A stretch of 64,000 nucleotides of DNA from Meandrina meandrites. Its lineage: Eukaryota; Cnidaria; Anthozoa; Scleractinia; Meandrinidae. The stretch is taken from assembly GCA_963693305.1 (NCBI GenBank), contig OY855908.1, forward strand, positions 21,134,493-21,198,492, given 5' to 3'. Shown here piece by piece: positions 11,425 to 23,714 of this stretch. The notes below the pieces were generated by a model. The model searched no databases and was not told the DNA's origin. It worked only from the letters and a program-made list of their open reading frames with translations. A program made the position numbers and the translations under genes. Position 1 is the first letter of the stretch; every line of letters begins with the position of its first letter.

Positions 11425-11904
11425 AGGCCGAATCTGAAATTTTTTTGAAATTGGGCTCTCTTGGTGAAAATCGCTGCAAATGCGCTGCCCGAGCTGAGAA
11501 CATGCCAAAATGAATTTTCCAGGCCGAATCTGAAATTTTTTTGAAATTGGGCTCTCTTGGTGAAAATCGCTGCAAATGCGCTGCCCGAGCTGAGTACATG
11601 CCAAAATGAATTTTCCAGGCCGAGTCTGAAATTTTATTGAAATTGGGCTCTCTTTGTGAAAATCGCTGCAAATGCGCTGCCCGAGCTGAGAACATGCCAA
11701 AATGAATTTTCCAGGCCGAAACTGAAATTTTTTTGAAATTCGGCTCTCTTGGTGAAAATCGCTGCAAATGCGCTGCCCGAGCTGAGTACATGCCAAAATG
11801 AATTTTCCAGGCCGAGTCTGAAATTTTATTGAAATTGGGCTCTCTTTGTGAAAATCGCTGCAAATGCGCTGCCCGAGCTGAGAACATGCCAAAATGAATT
11901 TTCC

Positions 11905-12002
11905 AGGCCGAATCTGAAATTTTTTTTTTAATTTCGGCTCTCTTGGTGAAAATCGCTGCAAATGCGCTGCCCGAGCTGAGAACATGCCATAATGAATTTT
12001 CC
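11905..12002 (+). repeat. 98-bp monomer with a ten-T tract (+2 insertion)
   Basis: The T-tract runs 11920-11929 (ten Ts) and is followed by AATTTCGG. Compared with an M monomer, the G at 23 is replaced by T and two extra Ts are present. It shifts array phase by +2 and is the only lengthened unit I found. The unit ends in the K state. Confidence 0.9.
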
Positions 12003-12482
12003 AGGCCGAATCTGAAATTTTTTTGAAATTGGGCTCTCTTGGTGAAAATCGCTGCAAATGCGCTGCCCGAGCTGAGAACATGCCAAAATGAATTTTCCAG
12101 GCCGAATCTGAAATTTTTTGGAAATTGGGCTCTGTTGGTGAAAATCGCAGCAAATGCGCTGCCCGAGCTGAGAACATGCCAAAATGAATTTTCCAGGCCG
12201 AATCTGAAATTTTTTTGAATTTCGGCTCTCTTGGTGAAAATCGCTGCAAATGCGCTGCCCGAGCTCAGAACATGCCATAATGAATTTTCCAGGCCGAATC
12301 TGAAATTTTTTTGAAATTGGGCTCTCTTGGTGAAAATCGCTGCAAATGCGCTGCCCGAGCTGAGAACATGCCAAAATGAATTTTCCAGGCCGAATCTGAA
12401 ATTTTTTGGAAATTGGGCTCTGTTGGTGAAAATCGCAGCAAATGCGCTGCCCGAGCTGAGAACATGCCAAAATGAATTTTCC

Positions 12483-12578
12483 AGGCCGAATCTGAAATTT
12501 TTTTGAATTTCGGCTCTCTTGGTGAAAATCGCTGCAAATGCGCTGCCCGAGCTGAGAACATGCCATAATGAATTTTCC
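12483..12578 (+). repeat. Type M-K monomer (exemplar)
   Basis: GAATTTCGG at 23-31 (26T and 29C) together with CCATAATG (84T). First seen at about 12 kb, then frequent to the end of the window. None was noticed in the first 11.9 kb or between about 42.3 and 49.1 kb. It often forms M-K/G/A triads. Confidence 0.88.
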
Positions 12579-14114
12579 AGGCCGAATCTGAAATTTTTTT
12601 GAAATTGGGCTCTCTTGGTGAAAATCGCTGCAAATGCGCTGCCCGAGCTGAGTACATGCCAAAATGAATTTTCCAGGTCGAGTCTGAAATTTTATTGAAA
12701 TTGGGCTCTCTTTGTGAAAATCGCTGCAAATGCGCTGCCCGAGCTGAGAACATGCCAAAACGAATTTTCCAGGCCGAATCTGAAATTTTTTTGAAATTGG
12801 GCTCTCTTGGTGAAAATCGCTGCAAATGCGCTGCCCGAGCTGAGTACATGCCAAAATGAATTTTCCAGGCCGAATCTGAAATTTTTTTGAAATTGGGCTC
12901 TCTTTGTGAAAATCGCTGCAAATGCGCTGCCCGAGCTGAGAACATGCCAAAATGAATTTTCCAGGCCGAGTCTGAAATTTTATTGAAATTGGGCTCTCTT
13001 TGTGAAAATCGCTGCAAATGCGCTGCCCGAGCTGAGAACATGCCATAATGAATTTTCCAGGCCGAATCTGAAATTTTTTTGAAATTGGGCTCTCTTGGTG
13101 AAAATCGCTGCAAATGCGCTGCCCGAGCTGAGTACATGCCAAAATGAATTTTCCAGGCCGAGTCTGAAATTTTATTGAAATTGGGCTCTCTTTGTGAAAA
13201 TCGCTGCAAATGCGCTGCCCGAGCTGAGAACATGCCAAAATGAATTTTCCAGGCCGAATCTGAAATTTTTTATAAATTCGGCTCTCTTGGTGAAAATCGC
13301 TGCAAATGCGCTGCCCGAGCTGAGTACATGCCAAAATGAATTTTCCAGGCCGAATCTGAAATTTTTTTGAAATTGGGCTCTCTTGGTGAAAATCGCTGCA
13401 AATGCGCTGCCCGAGGTGAGAACATGCCAAAATGAATTTTCCAGGCCGAATCTGAAATTTTTTATAAATTCGGCTCTCTTGGTGAAAATCGCTGCAAATG
13501 CGCTGCCCGAGCTGAGTACATGCCAAAATGAATTTTCCAGGCCGAATCTGAAATTTTTTTGAAATTGGGCTCTCTTGGTGAAAATCGCTGCAAATGCGCT
13601 GCCCGAGCTGAGAACATGCCAAAATGAATTTTCCAGGCCGAAACTGATTTTTTTTTGAAATTCGGCTCTCTTGGTGAAAATCGCTGCAAATGCGCTGCTT
13701 GAGCTGAGTACATGCCAAAATGAATTTTCCAGGCCGAGTCTGAAATTTTATTGAAATTGGGCTCTCTTGGTGAAAATCGCTGCAAATGCGCTGCCCGAGC
13801 TGAGTACATGCCAAAATGAATTTTCCAGGCCGAGTCTGAAATTTTATTGAAATTGGGCTCTCTTTGTGAAAATCGCTGCAAATGCGCTGCCCGAGCTGAG
13901 AACATGCCAAAATGAATTTTCCAGGCCGAATCTGAAATTTTTTTGAATTTCGGCTCTCTTGGTGAAAATCGCTGCAAATGCGCTGCCCGAGCTGAGAACA
14001 TGCCATAATGAATTTTCCAGGCCGAATCTGAAATTTTTTTGAAATTGGGCTCTCTTGGTGAAAATCGCTGCAAATGCGCTGCCCGAGCTGAGTACATGCC
14101 AAAATGAATTTTCC

Positions 14115-14210
14115 AGGTCGAATCTGAAATTTTTTATAAATTCGGCTCTCTTGGTGAAAATCGCTGCAAATGCGCTGCCCGAGCTGACTACATGCCAAAA
14201 TGAATTTTCC
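14115..14210 (+). repeat. Chimeric monomer: J-type start, F-type body
   Basis: Starts AGGTCG, a state otherwise seen on J monomers, but continues AATCTG and TATAAATTCGG as in F. It also has a private GAGCTGACTACATG (74 G to C). It sits where a J monomer is expected after G(75T), with an F unit following in the neighbouring blocks. It looks like a recombination junction inside one monomer. Confidence 0.75.
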
Positions 14211-15266
14211 AGGCCGAATCTGAAATTTTTTTGAAATTGGGCTCTCTTGGTGAAAATCGCTGCAAATGCGCTGCCCGAGGTGAGAACATGCCAAAATGAA
14301 TTTTCCAGGCCGAATCTGAAATTTTTTATAAATTCGGCTCTCTTGGTGAAAATCGCTGCAAATGCGCTGCCCGAGCTGAGTACATGCCAAAATGAATTTT
14401 CCAGGCCGAATCTGAAATTTTTTTGAAATTGGGCTCTCTTGGTGAAAATCGCTGCAAATGCGCTGCCCGAGCTGAGAACATGCCAAAATGAATTTTCCAG
14501 GCCGAAACTGAAATTTTTTTGAAATTCGGCTCTCTTGGTGAAAATCGCTGCAAATGCGCTGCTTGAGCTGAGTACATGCCAAAATGAATTTTCCAGGCCG
14601 AATCTGAAATTTTTTTGAAATTGGGCTCTCTTGGTGAAAATCGCTGCAAATGCGCTGCCCGAGCTGAGTACATGCCAAAATGAATTTTCCAGGTCGAGTC
14701 TGAAATTTTATTGAAATTGGGCTCTCTTTGTGAAAATCGCTGCAAATGCGCTGCCCGAGCTGAGAAAATGCCAAAACGAATTTTCCAGGCCGAATCTGAA
14801 ATTTTTTTGAAATTGGGCTCTCTTGGTGAAAATCGCTGCAAATGCGCTGCCCGAGCTGAGTACATGCCAAAATGAATTTTCCAGGCCGAGTCTGAAATTT
14901 TATTGAAATTGGGCTCTCTTTGTGAAAATCGCTGCAAATGCGCTGCCCGAGCTGAGAACATGCCAAAATGAATTTTCCAGGCCGAATCTGAAATTTTTTA
15001 TAAATTCGGCTCTCTTGGTGAAAATCGCTGCAAATGCGCTGCCCGAGCTGAGTACATGCCAAAATGAATTTTCCAGGCCGAATCTGAAATTTTTTTGAAA
15101 TTGGGCTCTCTTGGTGAAAATCGCTGCAAATGCGCTGCCCGAGGTGAGAACATGCCAAAATGAATTTTCCAGGCCGAATCTGAAATTTTTTATAAATTCG
15201 GCTCTCTTGGTGAAAATCGCTGCAAATGCGCTGCCCGAGCTGAGTACATGCCAAAATGAATTTTCC

Positions 15267-16130
15267 AGGCCGAATCTGAAATTTTTTTGAAATTGGGCTC
15301 TGTTGGTGAAAATCGCTGCAAATGCGCTGCCCGAGCTGAGAACATGCCAAAATGAATTTTCCAGGCCGAGTCTGAAATTTTATTGAAATTGGGCTCTCTT
15401 TGTGAAAATCGCTGCAAATGCGCTGCCCGAGCTGAGAACATGCCAAAATGAATTTTCCAGGCCGAAACTGAAATTTTTTTGAAATTCGGCTCTCTTGGTG
15501 AAAATCGCTGCAAATGCGCTGCCCGAGCTGAGTACATGCCAAAATGAATTTTCCAGGCCGAATCTGAAATTTTTTTGAAATTGGGCTCTCTTTGTGAAAA
15601 TCGCTGCAAATGCGCTGCCCGAGCTGAGAACATGCCAAAATGAATTTTCCAGGCCGAGTCTGAAATTTTATTGAAATTGGGCTCTCTTTGTGAAAATCGC
15701 TGCAAATGCGCTGCCCGAGCTGAGAACATGCCAAAATGAATTTTCCAGGCCGAAACTGAAATTTTTTTGAAATTCGGCTCTCTTGGTGAAAATCGCTGCA
15801 AATGCGCTGCCCGAGCTGAGTACATGCCAAAATGAATTTTCCAGGCCGAATCTGAAATTTTTTTGAAATTGGGCTCTCTTTGTGAAAATCGCTGCAAATG
15901 CGCTGCCCGAGCTGAGAACATGCCAAAATGAATTTTCCAGGCCGAGTCTGAAATTTTATTGAAATTGGGCTCTCTTTGTGAAAATCGCTGCAAATGCGCT
16001 GCCCGAGCTGAGAACATGCCAAAATGAATTTTCCAGGCCGAAACTGAAATTTTTTTGAAATTCGGCTCTCTTGGTGAAAATCGCTGCAAATGCGCTGCCC
16101 GAGCTGAGTACATGCCAAAATGAATTTTCC
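15267..16130 (+). repeat. Three G-H-I triads (288-bp period)
   Basis: I monomers start at 15459, 15747 and 16035. The first G (15267) has CTCTGTTGG (36G) without the other A/B changes, a rare combination. Confidence 0.83.
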
Positions 16131-19100
16131 AGGCCGAATCTGAAATTTTTTTGAAATTGGGCTCTCTTGGTGAAAATCGCTGCAAATGCGCTGCCCGAGC
16201 TGAGAACATGCCAAAATGAATTTTCCAGGCCGAATCTGAAATTTTTTTGAAATTCGGCTCTCTTGGTGAAAATCGCTGCAAATGCGCTGCCCGAGCTGAG
16301 TACATGCCAAAATGAATTTTCCAGGCCGAGTCTGAAATTTTATTGAAATTGGGCTCTCTTTGTGAAAATCGCTGCAAATGCGCTGCCCGAGCTGAGAACA
16401 TGCCAAAATGAATTTTCCAGGCCGAAACTGAAATTTTTTTGAAATTCGGCTCTCTTGGTGAAAATCGCTGCAAATGCGCTGCCCGAGCTGAGTACATGCC
16501 AAAATGAATTTTCCAGGCCGAGTCTGAAATTTTATTGAAATTGGGCTCTCTTTGTGAAAATCGCTGCAAATGCGCTGCCCGAGCTGAGAACATGCCAAAA
16601 TGAATTTTCCAGGCCGAATCTGAAATTTTTTTGAATTTCGGCTCTCTTGGTGAAAATCGCTGCAAATGCGCTGCCCGAGCTGAGAACATGCCATAATGAA
16701 TTTTCCAGGCCGAATCTGAAATTTTTTTGAAATTGGGCTCTCTTGGTGAAAATCGCTGCAAATGCGCTGCCCGAGCTGAGAACATGCCAAAATGAATTTT
16801 CCAGGCCGAATCTGAAATTTTTTGGAAATTGGGCTCTGTTGGTGAAAATCGCAGCAAATGCGCTGCCCGAGCTGAGAACATGCCAAAATGAATTTTCCAG
16901 GCCGAATCTGAAATTTTTTTGAATTTCGGCTCTCTTGGTGAAAATCGCTGCAAATGCGCTGCCCGAGCTGAGAACATGCCATAATGAATTTTCCAGGCCG
17001 AATCTGAAATTTTTTTGAAATTGGGCTCTCTTGGTGAAAATCGCTGCAAATGCGCTGCCCGAGCTGAGAACATGCCAAAATGAATTTTCCAGGCCGAGTC
17101 TGAAATTTTATTGAAATTGGGCTCTCTTTGTGAAAATCGCTGCAAATGCGCTGCCCGAGCTGAGAACATGCCAAAATGAATTTTCCAGGCCGAAACTGAA
17201 ATTTTTTTGAAATTGGGCTCTCTTGGTGAAAATCGCTGCAAATGCGCTGCCCGAGCTGAGTACATGCCAAAATGAATTTTCCAGGCCGAATCTGAAATTT
17301 TTTTGAAATTGGGCTCTCTTGGTGAAAATCGCTGCAAATGCGCTGCCCGAGCTGAGAACATGCCATAATGAATTTTCCAGGCCGAATCTGAAATTTTTTT
17401 GAAATTGGGCTCTCTTGGTGAAAATCGCTGCAAATGCGCTGCCCGAGCTGAGAACATGCCAAAATGAATTTTCCAGGCCGAGTCTGAAATTTTTTTGAAA
17501 TTGGGCTCTCTTGGTGAAAATCGCTGCAAATTCGCTGCCCGAGCTGAGAACATGCCAAAATGAATTTTCCAGGCCGAATCTGAAATTTTTTTGAAATTGG
17601 GCTCTCTTGGTGAAAATCGCTGCAAATGCGCTGCCCGAGCTGAGAACATGCCAAAATGAATTTTCCAGGCCGAGTCTGAAATTTTTTTGAAATTGGGCTC
17701 TCTTGGTGAAAATCGCTGCAAATGCGCTGCCCGAGCTGAGAACATGCCAAAATGAATTTTCCAGGCCGAATCTGAAATTTTTTTGAAATTGGGCTCTCTT
17801 GGTGAAAATCGCTTCAAATGCGCTGCCCGAGCTGAGAACATGCCAAAATGAATTTTCCAGGCCCAATCTGAAATTTTTTTGAAATTGGGCTCTCTTGGTG
17901 AAAATCGCTGCAAATGCGCTGCCCGAGCTGAGAACATGCCAAAATGAATTTTCCAGGCCGAATCTGAAATTTTTTGGAAATTGGGCTCTGTTGGTGAAAA
18001 TCGCAGCAAATGCGCTGCCCGAGCTGAGAACATGCCAAAATGAATTTTCCAGGCCGAATCTGAAATTTTTTTGAATTTCGGCTCTCTTGGTGAAAATCGC
18101 TGCAAATGCGCTGCCCGAGCTGAGAACATGCCATAATGAATTTTCCAGGCCGAATCTGAAATTTTTTTGAAATTGGGCTCTCTTGGTGAAAATCGCTGCA
18201 AATGCGCTGCCCGAGCTGAGAACATGCCAAAATGAATTTTCCAGGCCGAATCTGAAATTTTTTGGAAATTGGGCTCTGTTGGTGAAAATCGCAGCAAATG
18301 CGCTGCCCGAGCTGAGAACATGCCAAAATGAATTTTCCAGGCCGAATCTGAAATTTTTTTGAATTTCGGCTCTCTTGGTGAAAATCGCTGCAAATGCGCT
18401 GCCCGAGCTGAGAACATGCCATAATGAATTTTCCAGGCCGAATCTGAAATTTTTTTGAAATTGGGCTCTCTTGGTGAAAATCGCTGCAAATGCGCTGCCC
18501 GAGCTGAGTACATGCCAAAATGAATTTTCCAGGTCGAGTCTGAAATTTTATTGAAATTGGGCTCTCTTTGTGAAAATCGCTGCAAATGCGCTGCCCGAGC
18601 TGAGAACATGCCAAAACGAATTTTCCAGGCCGAATCTGAAATTTTTTTGAAATTGGGCTCTCTTGGTGAAAATCGCTGCAAATGCGCTGCCCGAGCTGAG
18701 TACATGCCAAAATGAATTTTCCAGGCCGAATCTGAAATTTTTTTGAAATTGGGCTCTCTTTGTGAAAATCGCTGCAAATGCGCTGCCCGAGCTGAGAACA
18801 TGCCAAAATGAATTTTCCAGGCCGAGTCTGAAATTTTATTGAAATTGGGCTCTCTTTGTGAAAATCGCTGCAAATGCGCTGCCCGAGCTGAGAACATGCC
18901 ATAATGAATTTTCCAGGCCGAATCTGAAATTTTTTTGAAATTGGGCTCTCTTGGTGAAAATCGCTGCAAATGCGCTGCCCGAGCTGAGTACATGCCAAAA
19001 TGAATTTTCCAGGTCGAGTCTGAAATTTTATTGAAATTGGGCTCTCTTTGTGAAAATCGCTGCAAATGCGCTGCCCGAGCTGAGAACATGCCAAAACGAA

Positions 19101-19682
19101 TTTTCCAGGCCGAATCTGAAATTTTTTTGAAATTGGGCTCTCTTGGTGAAAATCGCTGCAAATGCGCTGCCCGAGCTGAGTACATGCCAAAATGAATTTT
19201 CCAGGCCGAGTCTGAAATTTTATTGAAATTGGGCTCTCTTTGTGAAAATCGCTGCAAATGCGCTGCCCGAGCTGAGAACATGCCAAAATGAATTTTCCAG
19301 GCCGAATCTGAAATTTTTTATAAATTCGGCTCTCTTGGTGAAAATCGCTGCAAATGCGCTGCCCGAGCTGAGTACATGCCAAAATGAATTTTCCAGGCCG
19401 AATCTGAAATTTTTTTGAAATTGGGCTCTCTTGGTGAAAATCGCTGCAAATGCGCTGCCCGAGCTGAGAACATGCCAAAATGAATTTTCCAGGCCGAAAC
19501 TGAAATTTTTTTGAAATTCGGCTCTCTTGGTGAAAATCGCTGCAAATGCGCTGCCCGAGCTGAGTACATGCCAAAATGAATTTTCCAGGCCGAGTCTGAA
19601 ATTTTATTGAAATTGGGCTCTCTTTGTGAAAATCGCTGCAAATGCGCTGCCCGAGCTGAGAACATGCCAAAATGAATTTTCC

Positions 19683-20546
19683 AGGCCGAATCTGAAATTT
19701 TTTATAAATTCGGCTCTCTTGGTGAAAATCGCTGCAAATGCGCTGCCCGAGCTGAGTACATGCCAAAATGAATTTTCCAGGCCGAATCTGAAATTTTTTT
19801 GAAATTGGGCTCTCTTGGTGAAAATCGCTGCAAATGCGCTGCCCGAGCTGAGAACATGCCAAAATGAATTTTCCAGGCCGAAACTGAAATTTTTTTGAAA
19901 TTCGGCTCTCTTGGTGAAAATCGCTGCAAATGCGCTGCCCGAGCTGAGTACATGCCAAAATGAATTTTCCAGGCCGAGTCTGAAATTTTATTGAAATTGG
20001 GCTCTCTTTGTGAAAATCGCTGCAAATGCGCTGCCCGAGCTGAGAACATGCCAAAATGAATTTTCCAGGCCGAATCTGAAATTTTTTTGAATTTCGGCTC
20101 TCTTGGTGAAAATCGCTGCAAATGCGCTGCCCGAGCTGAGAACATGCCATAATGAATTTTCCAGGCCGAATCTGAAATTTTTTTGAAATTGGGCTCTCTT
20201 GGTGAAAATCGCTGCAAATGCGCTGCCCGAGCTGAGTACATGCCAAAATGAATTTTCCAGGTCGAGTCTGAAATTTTATTGAAATTGGGCTCTCTTTGTG
20301 AAAATCGCTGCAAATGCGCTGCCCGAGCTGAGAAAATGCCAAAACGAATTTTCCAGGCCGAATCTGAAATTTTTTTGAAATTGGGCTCTCTTGGTGAAAA
20401 TCGCTGCAAATGCGCTGCCCGAGCTGAGTACATGCCAAAATGAATTTTCCAGGCCGAGTCTGAAATTTTATTGAAATTGGGCTCTCTTTGTGAAAATCGC
20501 TGCAAATGCGCTGCCCGAGCTGAGAACATGCCAAAATGAATTTTCC
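19683..20546 (+). repeat. 864-bp nine-monomer HOR unit
   Basis: Order F, G, I, H, M-K, G(75T), J-L with GAGAAAATG, G(75T), H. The same order recurs at 21987, 22851 and 30435, all with the uncommon 77A change in the seventh monomer. Confidence 0.85.
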
Positions 20547-21986
20547 AGGCCGAATCTGAAATTTTTTATAAATTCGGCTCTCTTGGTGAAAATCGCTGCA
20601 AATGCGCTGCCCGAGCTGAGTACATGCCAAAATGAATTTTCCAGGCCGAATCTGAAATTTTTTTGAAATTGGGCTCTCTTGGTGAAAATCGCTGCAAATG
20701 CGCTGCCCGAGGTGAGAACATGCCAAAATGAATTTTCCAGGCCGAATCTGAAATTTTTTATAAATTCGGCTCTCTTGGTGAAAATCGCTGCAAATGCGCT
20801 GCCCGAGCTGAGTACATGCCAAAATGAATTTTCCAGGCCGAATCTGAAATTTTTTTGAAATTGGGCTCTCTTGGTGAAAATCGCTGCAAATGCGCTGCCC
20901 GAGCTGAGAACATGCCAAAATGAATTTTCCAGGCCGAGTCTGAAATTTTATTGAAATTGGGCTCTCTTTGTGAAAATCGCTGCAAATGCGCTGCCCGAGC
21001 TGAGAACATGCCATAATGAATTTTCCAGGCCGAATCTGAAATTTTTTTGAAATTGGGCTCTCTTGGTGAAAATCGCTGCAAATGCGCTGCCCGAGCTGAG
21101 TACATGCCAAAATGAATTTTCCAGGTCGAGTCTGAAATTTTATTGAAATTGGGCTCTCTTTGTGAAAATCGCTGCAAATGCGCTGCCCGAGCTGAGAACA
21201 TGCCAAAACGAATTTTCCAGGCCGAATCTGAAATTTTTTTGAAATTGGGCTCTCTTGGTGAAAATCGCTGCAAATGCGCTGCCCGAGCTAAGTACATGCC
21301 AAAATGAATTTTCCAGGCCGAAACTGAAATTTTTTTGAAATTCGGCTCTCTTGGTGAAAATCGCTGCAAATGCGCTGCCCGAGCTGAGTACATGCCAAAA
21401 TGAATTTTCCAGGCCGAATCTGAAATTTTTTTGAAATTGGGCTCTCTTTGTGAAAATCGCTGCAAATGCGCTGCCCGAGCTGAGAACATGCCAAAATGAA
21501 TTTTCCAGGCCGAGTCTGAAATTTTATTGAAATTGGGCTCTCTTTGTGAAAATCGCTGCAAATGCGCTGCCCGAGCTGAGAACATGCCAAAATGAATTTT
21601 CCAGGCCGAAACTGAAATTTTTTTGAAATTGGGCTCTCTTGGTGAAAATCGCTGCAAATGCGCTGCCCGAGCTGAGTACATGCCAAAATGAATTTTCCAG
21701 GCCGAATCTGAAATTTTTTTGAAATTGGGCTCTCTTGGTGAAAATCGCTGCAAATGCGCTGCCCGAGCTGAGAACATGCCAAAATGAATTTTCCAGGCCG
21801 AATCTGAAATTTTTTTGAAATTGGGCTCTCTTGGTGAAAATCGCTGCAAATGCGCTGCCCGAGCTGAGTACATGCCAAAATGAATTTTCCAGGCCGAGTC
21901 TGAAATTTTATTGAAATTGGGCTCTCTTTGTGAAAATCGCTGCAAATGCGCTGCCCGAGCTGAGAACATGCCAAAATGAATTTTCC

Positions 21987-22850
21987 AGGCCGAATCTGAA
22001 ATTTTTTATAAATTCGGCTCTCTTGGTGAAAATCGCTGCAAATGCGCTGCCCGAGCTGAGTACATGCCAAAATGAATTTTCCAGGCCGAATCTGAAATTT
22101 TTTTGAAATTGGGCTCTCTTGGTGAAAATCGCTGCAAATGCGCTGCCCGAGCTGAGAACATGCCAAAATGAATTTTCCAGGCCGAAACTGAAATTTTTTT
22201 GAAATTCGGCTCTCTTGGTGAAAATCGCTGCAAATGCGCTGCCCGAGCTGAGTACATGCCAAAATGAATTTTCCAGGCCGAGTCTGAAATTTTATTGAAA
22301 TTGGGCTCTCTTTGTGAAAATCGCTGCAAATGCGCTGCCCGAGCTGAGAACATGCCAAAATGAATTTTCCAGGCCGAATCTGAAATTTTTTTGAATTTCG
22401 GCTCTCTTGGTGAAAATCGCTGCAAATGCGCTGCCCGAGCTGAGAACATGCCATAATGAATTTTCCAGGCCGAATCTGAAATTTTTTTGAAATTGGGCTC
22501 TCTTGGTGAAAATCGCTGCAAATGCGCTGCCCGAGCTGAGTACATGCCAAAATGAATTTTCCAGGTCGAGTCTGAAATTTTATTGAAATTGGGCTCTCTT
22601 TGTGAAAATCGCTGCAAATGCGCTGCCCGAGCTGAGAAAATGCCAAAACGAATTTTCCAGGCCGAATCTGAAATTTTTTTGAAATTGGGCTCTCTTGGTG
22701 AAAATCGCTGCAAATGCGCTGCCCGAGCTGAGTACATGCCAAAATGAATTTTCCAGGCCGAGTCTGAAATTTTATTGAAATTGGGCTCTCTTTGTGAAAA
22801 TCGCTGCAAATGCGCTGCCCGAGCTGAGAACATGCCAAAATGAATTTTCC
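21987..22850 (+). repeat. 864-bp nine-monomer HOR unit, left member of a tandem pair
   Basis: Order F, G, I, H, M-K, G(75T), J-L(77A), G(75T), H. It is directly followed by 22851-23714 with the same monomers in the same order. Their minus-strand translations agree over the 275 residues I compared, so the pair is a very recent tandem duplication. Confidence 0.88.
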
Positions 22851-23714
22851 AGGCCGAATCTGAAATTTTTTATAAATTCGGCTCTCTTGGTGAAAATCGC
22901 TGCAAATGCGCTGCCCGAGCTGAGTACATGCCAAAATGAATTTTCCAGGCCGAATCTGAAATTTTTTTGAAATTGGGCTCTCTTGGTGAAAATCGCTGCA
23001 AATGCGCTGCCCGAGCTGAGAACATGCCAAAATGAATTTTCCAGGCCGAAACTGAAATTTTTTTGAAATTCGGCTCTCTTGGTGAAAATCGCTGCAAATG
23101 CGCTGCCCGAGCTGAGTACATGCCAAAATGAATTTTCCAGGCCGAGTCTGAAATTTTATTGAAATTGGGCTCTCTTTGTGAAAATCGCTGCAAATGCGCT
23201 GCCCGAGCTGAGAACATGCCAAAATGAATTTTCCAGGCCGAATCTGAAATTTTTTTGAATTTCGGCTCTCTTGGTGAAAATCGCTGCAAATGCGCTGCCC
23301 GAGCTGAGAACATGCCATAATGAATTTTCCAGGCCGAATCTGAAATTTTTTTGAAATTGGGCTCTCTTGGTGAAAATCGCTGCAAATGCGCTGCCCGAGC
23401 TGAGTACATGCCAAAATGAATTTTCCAGGTCGAGTCTGAAATTTTATTGAAATTGGGCTCTCTTTGTGAAAATCGCTGCAAATGCGCTGCCCGAGCTGAG
23501 AAAATGCCAAAACGAATTTTCCAGGCCGAATCTGAAATTTTTTTGAAATTGGGCTCTCTTGGTGAAAATCGCTGCAAATGCGCTGCCCGAGCTGAGTACA
23601 TGCCAAAATGAATTTTCCAGGCCGAGTCTGAAATTTTATTGAAATTGGGCTCTCTTTGTGAAAATCGCTGCAAATGCGCTGCCCGAGCTGAGAACATGCC
23701 AAAATGAATTTTCC
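22851..23714 (+). repeat. 864-bp nine-monomer HOR unit, right member of a tandem pair
   Basis: Copy of 21987-22850 at exactly 864 bp offset. After it the array gives F, then E in place of G, which marks the end of the duplicated segment. Confidence 0.88.

Larger units (their letters stand above)
15171..21986 (+). repeat. Segmental duplication, left copy (partner 57026-63265)
   Basis: Monomer order here is collinear with 57026-63265 once three whole-monomer gaps are allowed. The partner has an extra M-K/G/A triad (58466-58753). This copy has an extra F-G-I-H tetramer (19299-19682 and 19683-20066) and an extra five-monomer block (20163-20642). Shared private bases include AAATTCGCTG at 17530, ATCGCTTCAAATG at 17811 and AGGCCCAATC at 17859. 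Confidence 0.85.

Noticed and set aside
2878..12249. Giant minus-strand open frames (thousands of codons) as real repeat-protein genes
   Set aside because: Three overlapping minus frames are open at once, frames end only where recurrent monomer variants create stops, variants are mostly amino-acid changing, and no start context, signal peptide or non-repeat domain is seen.
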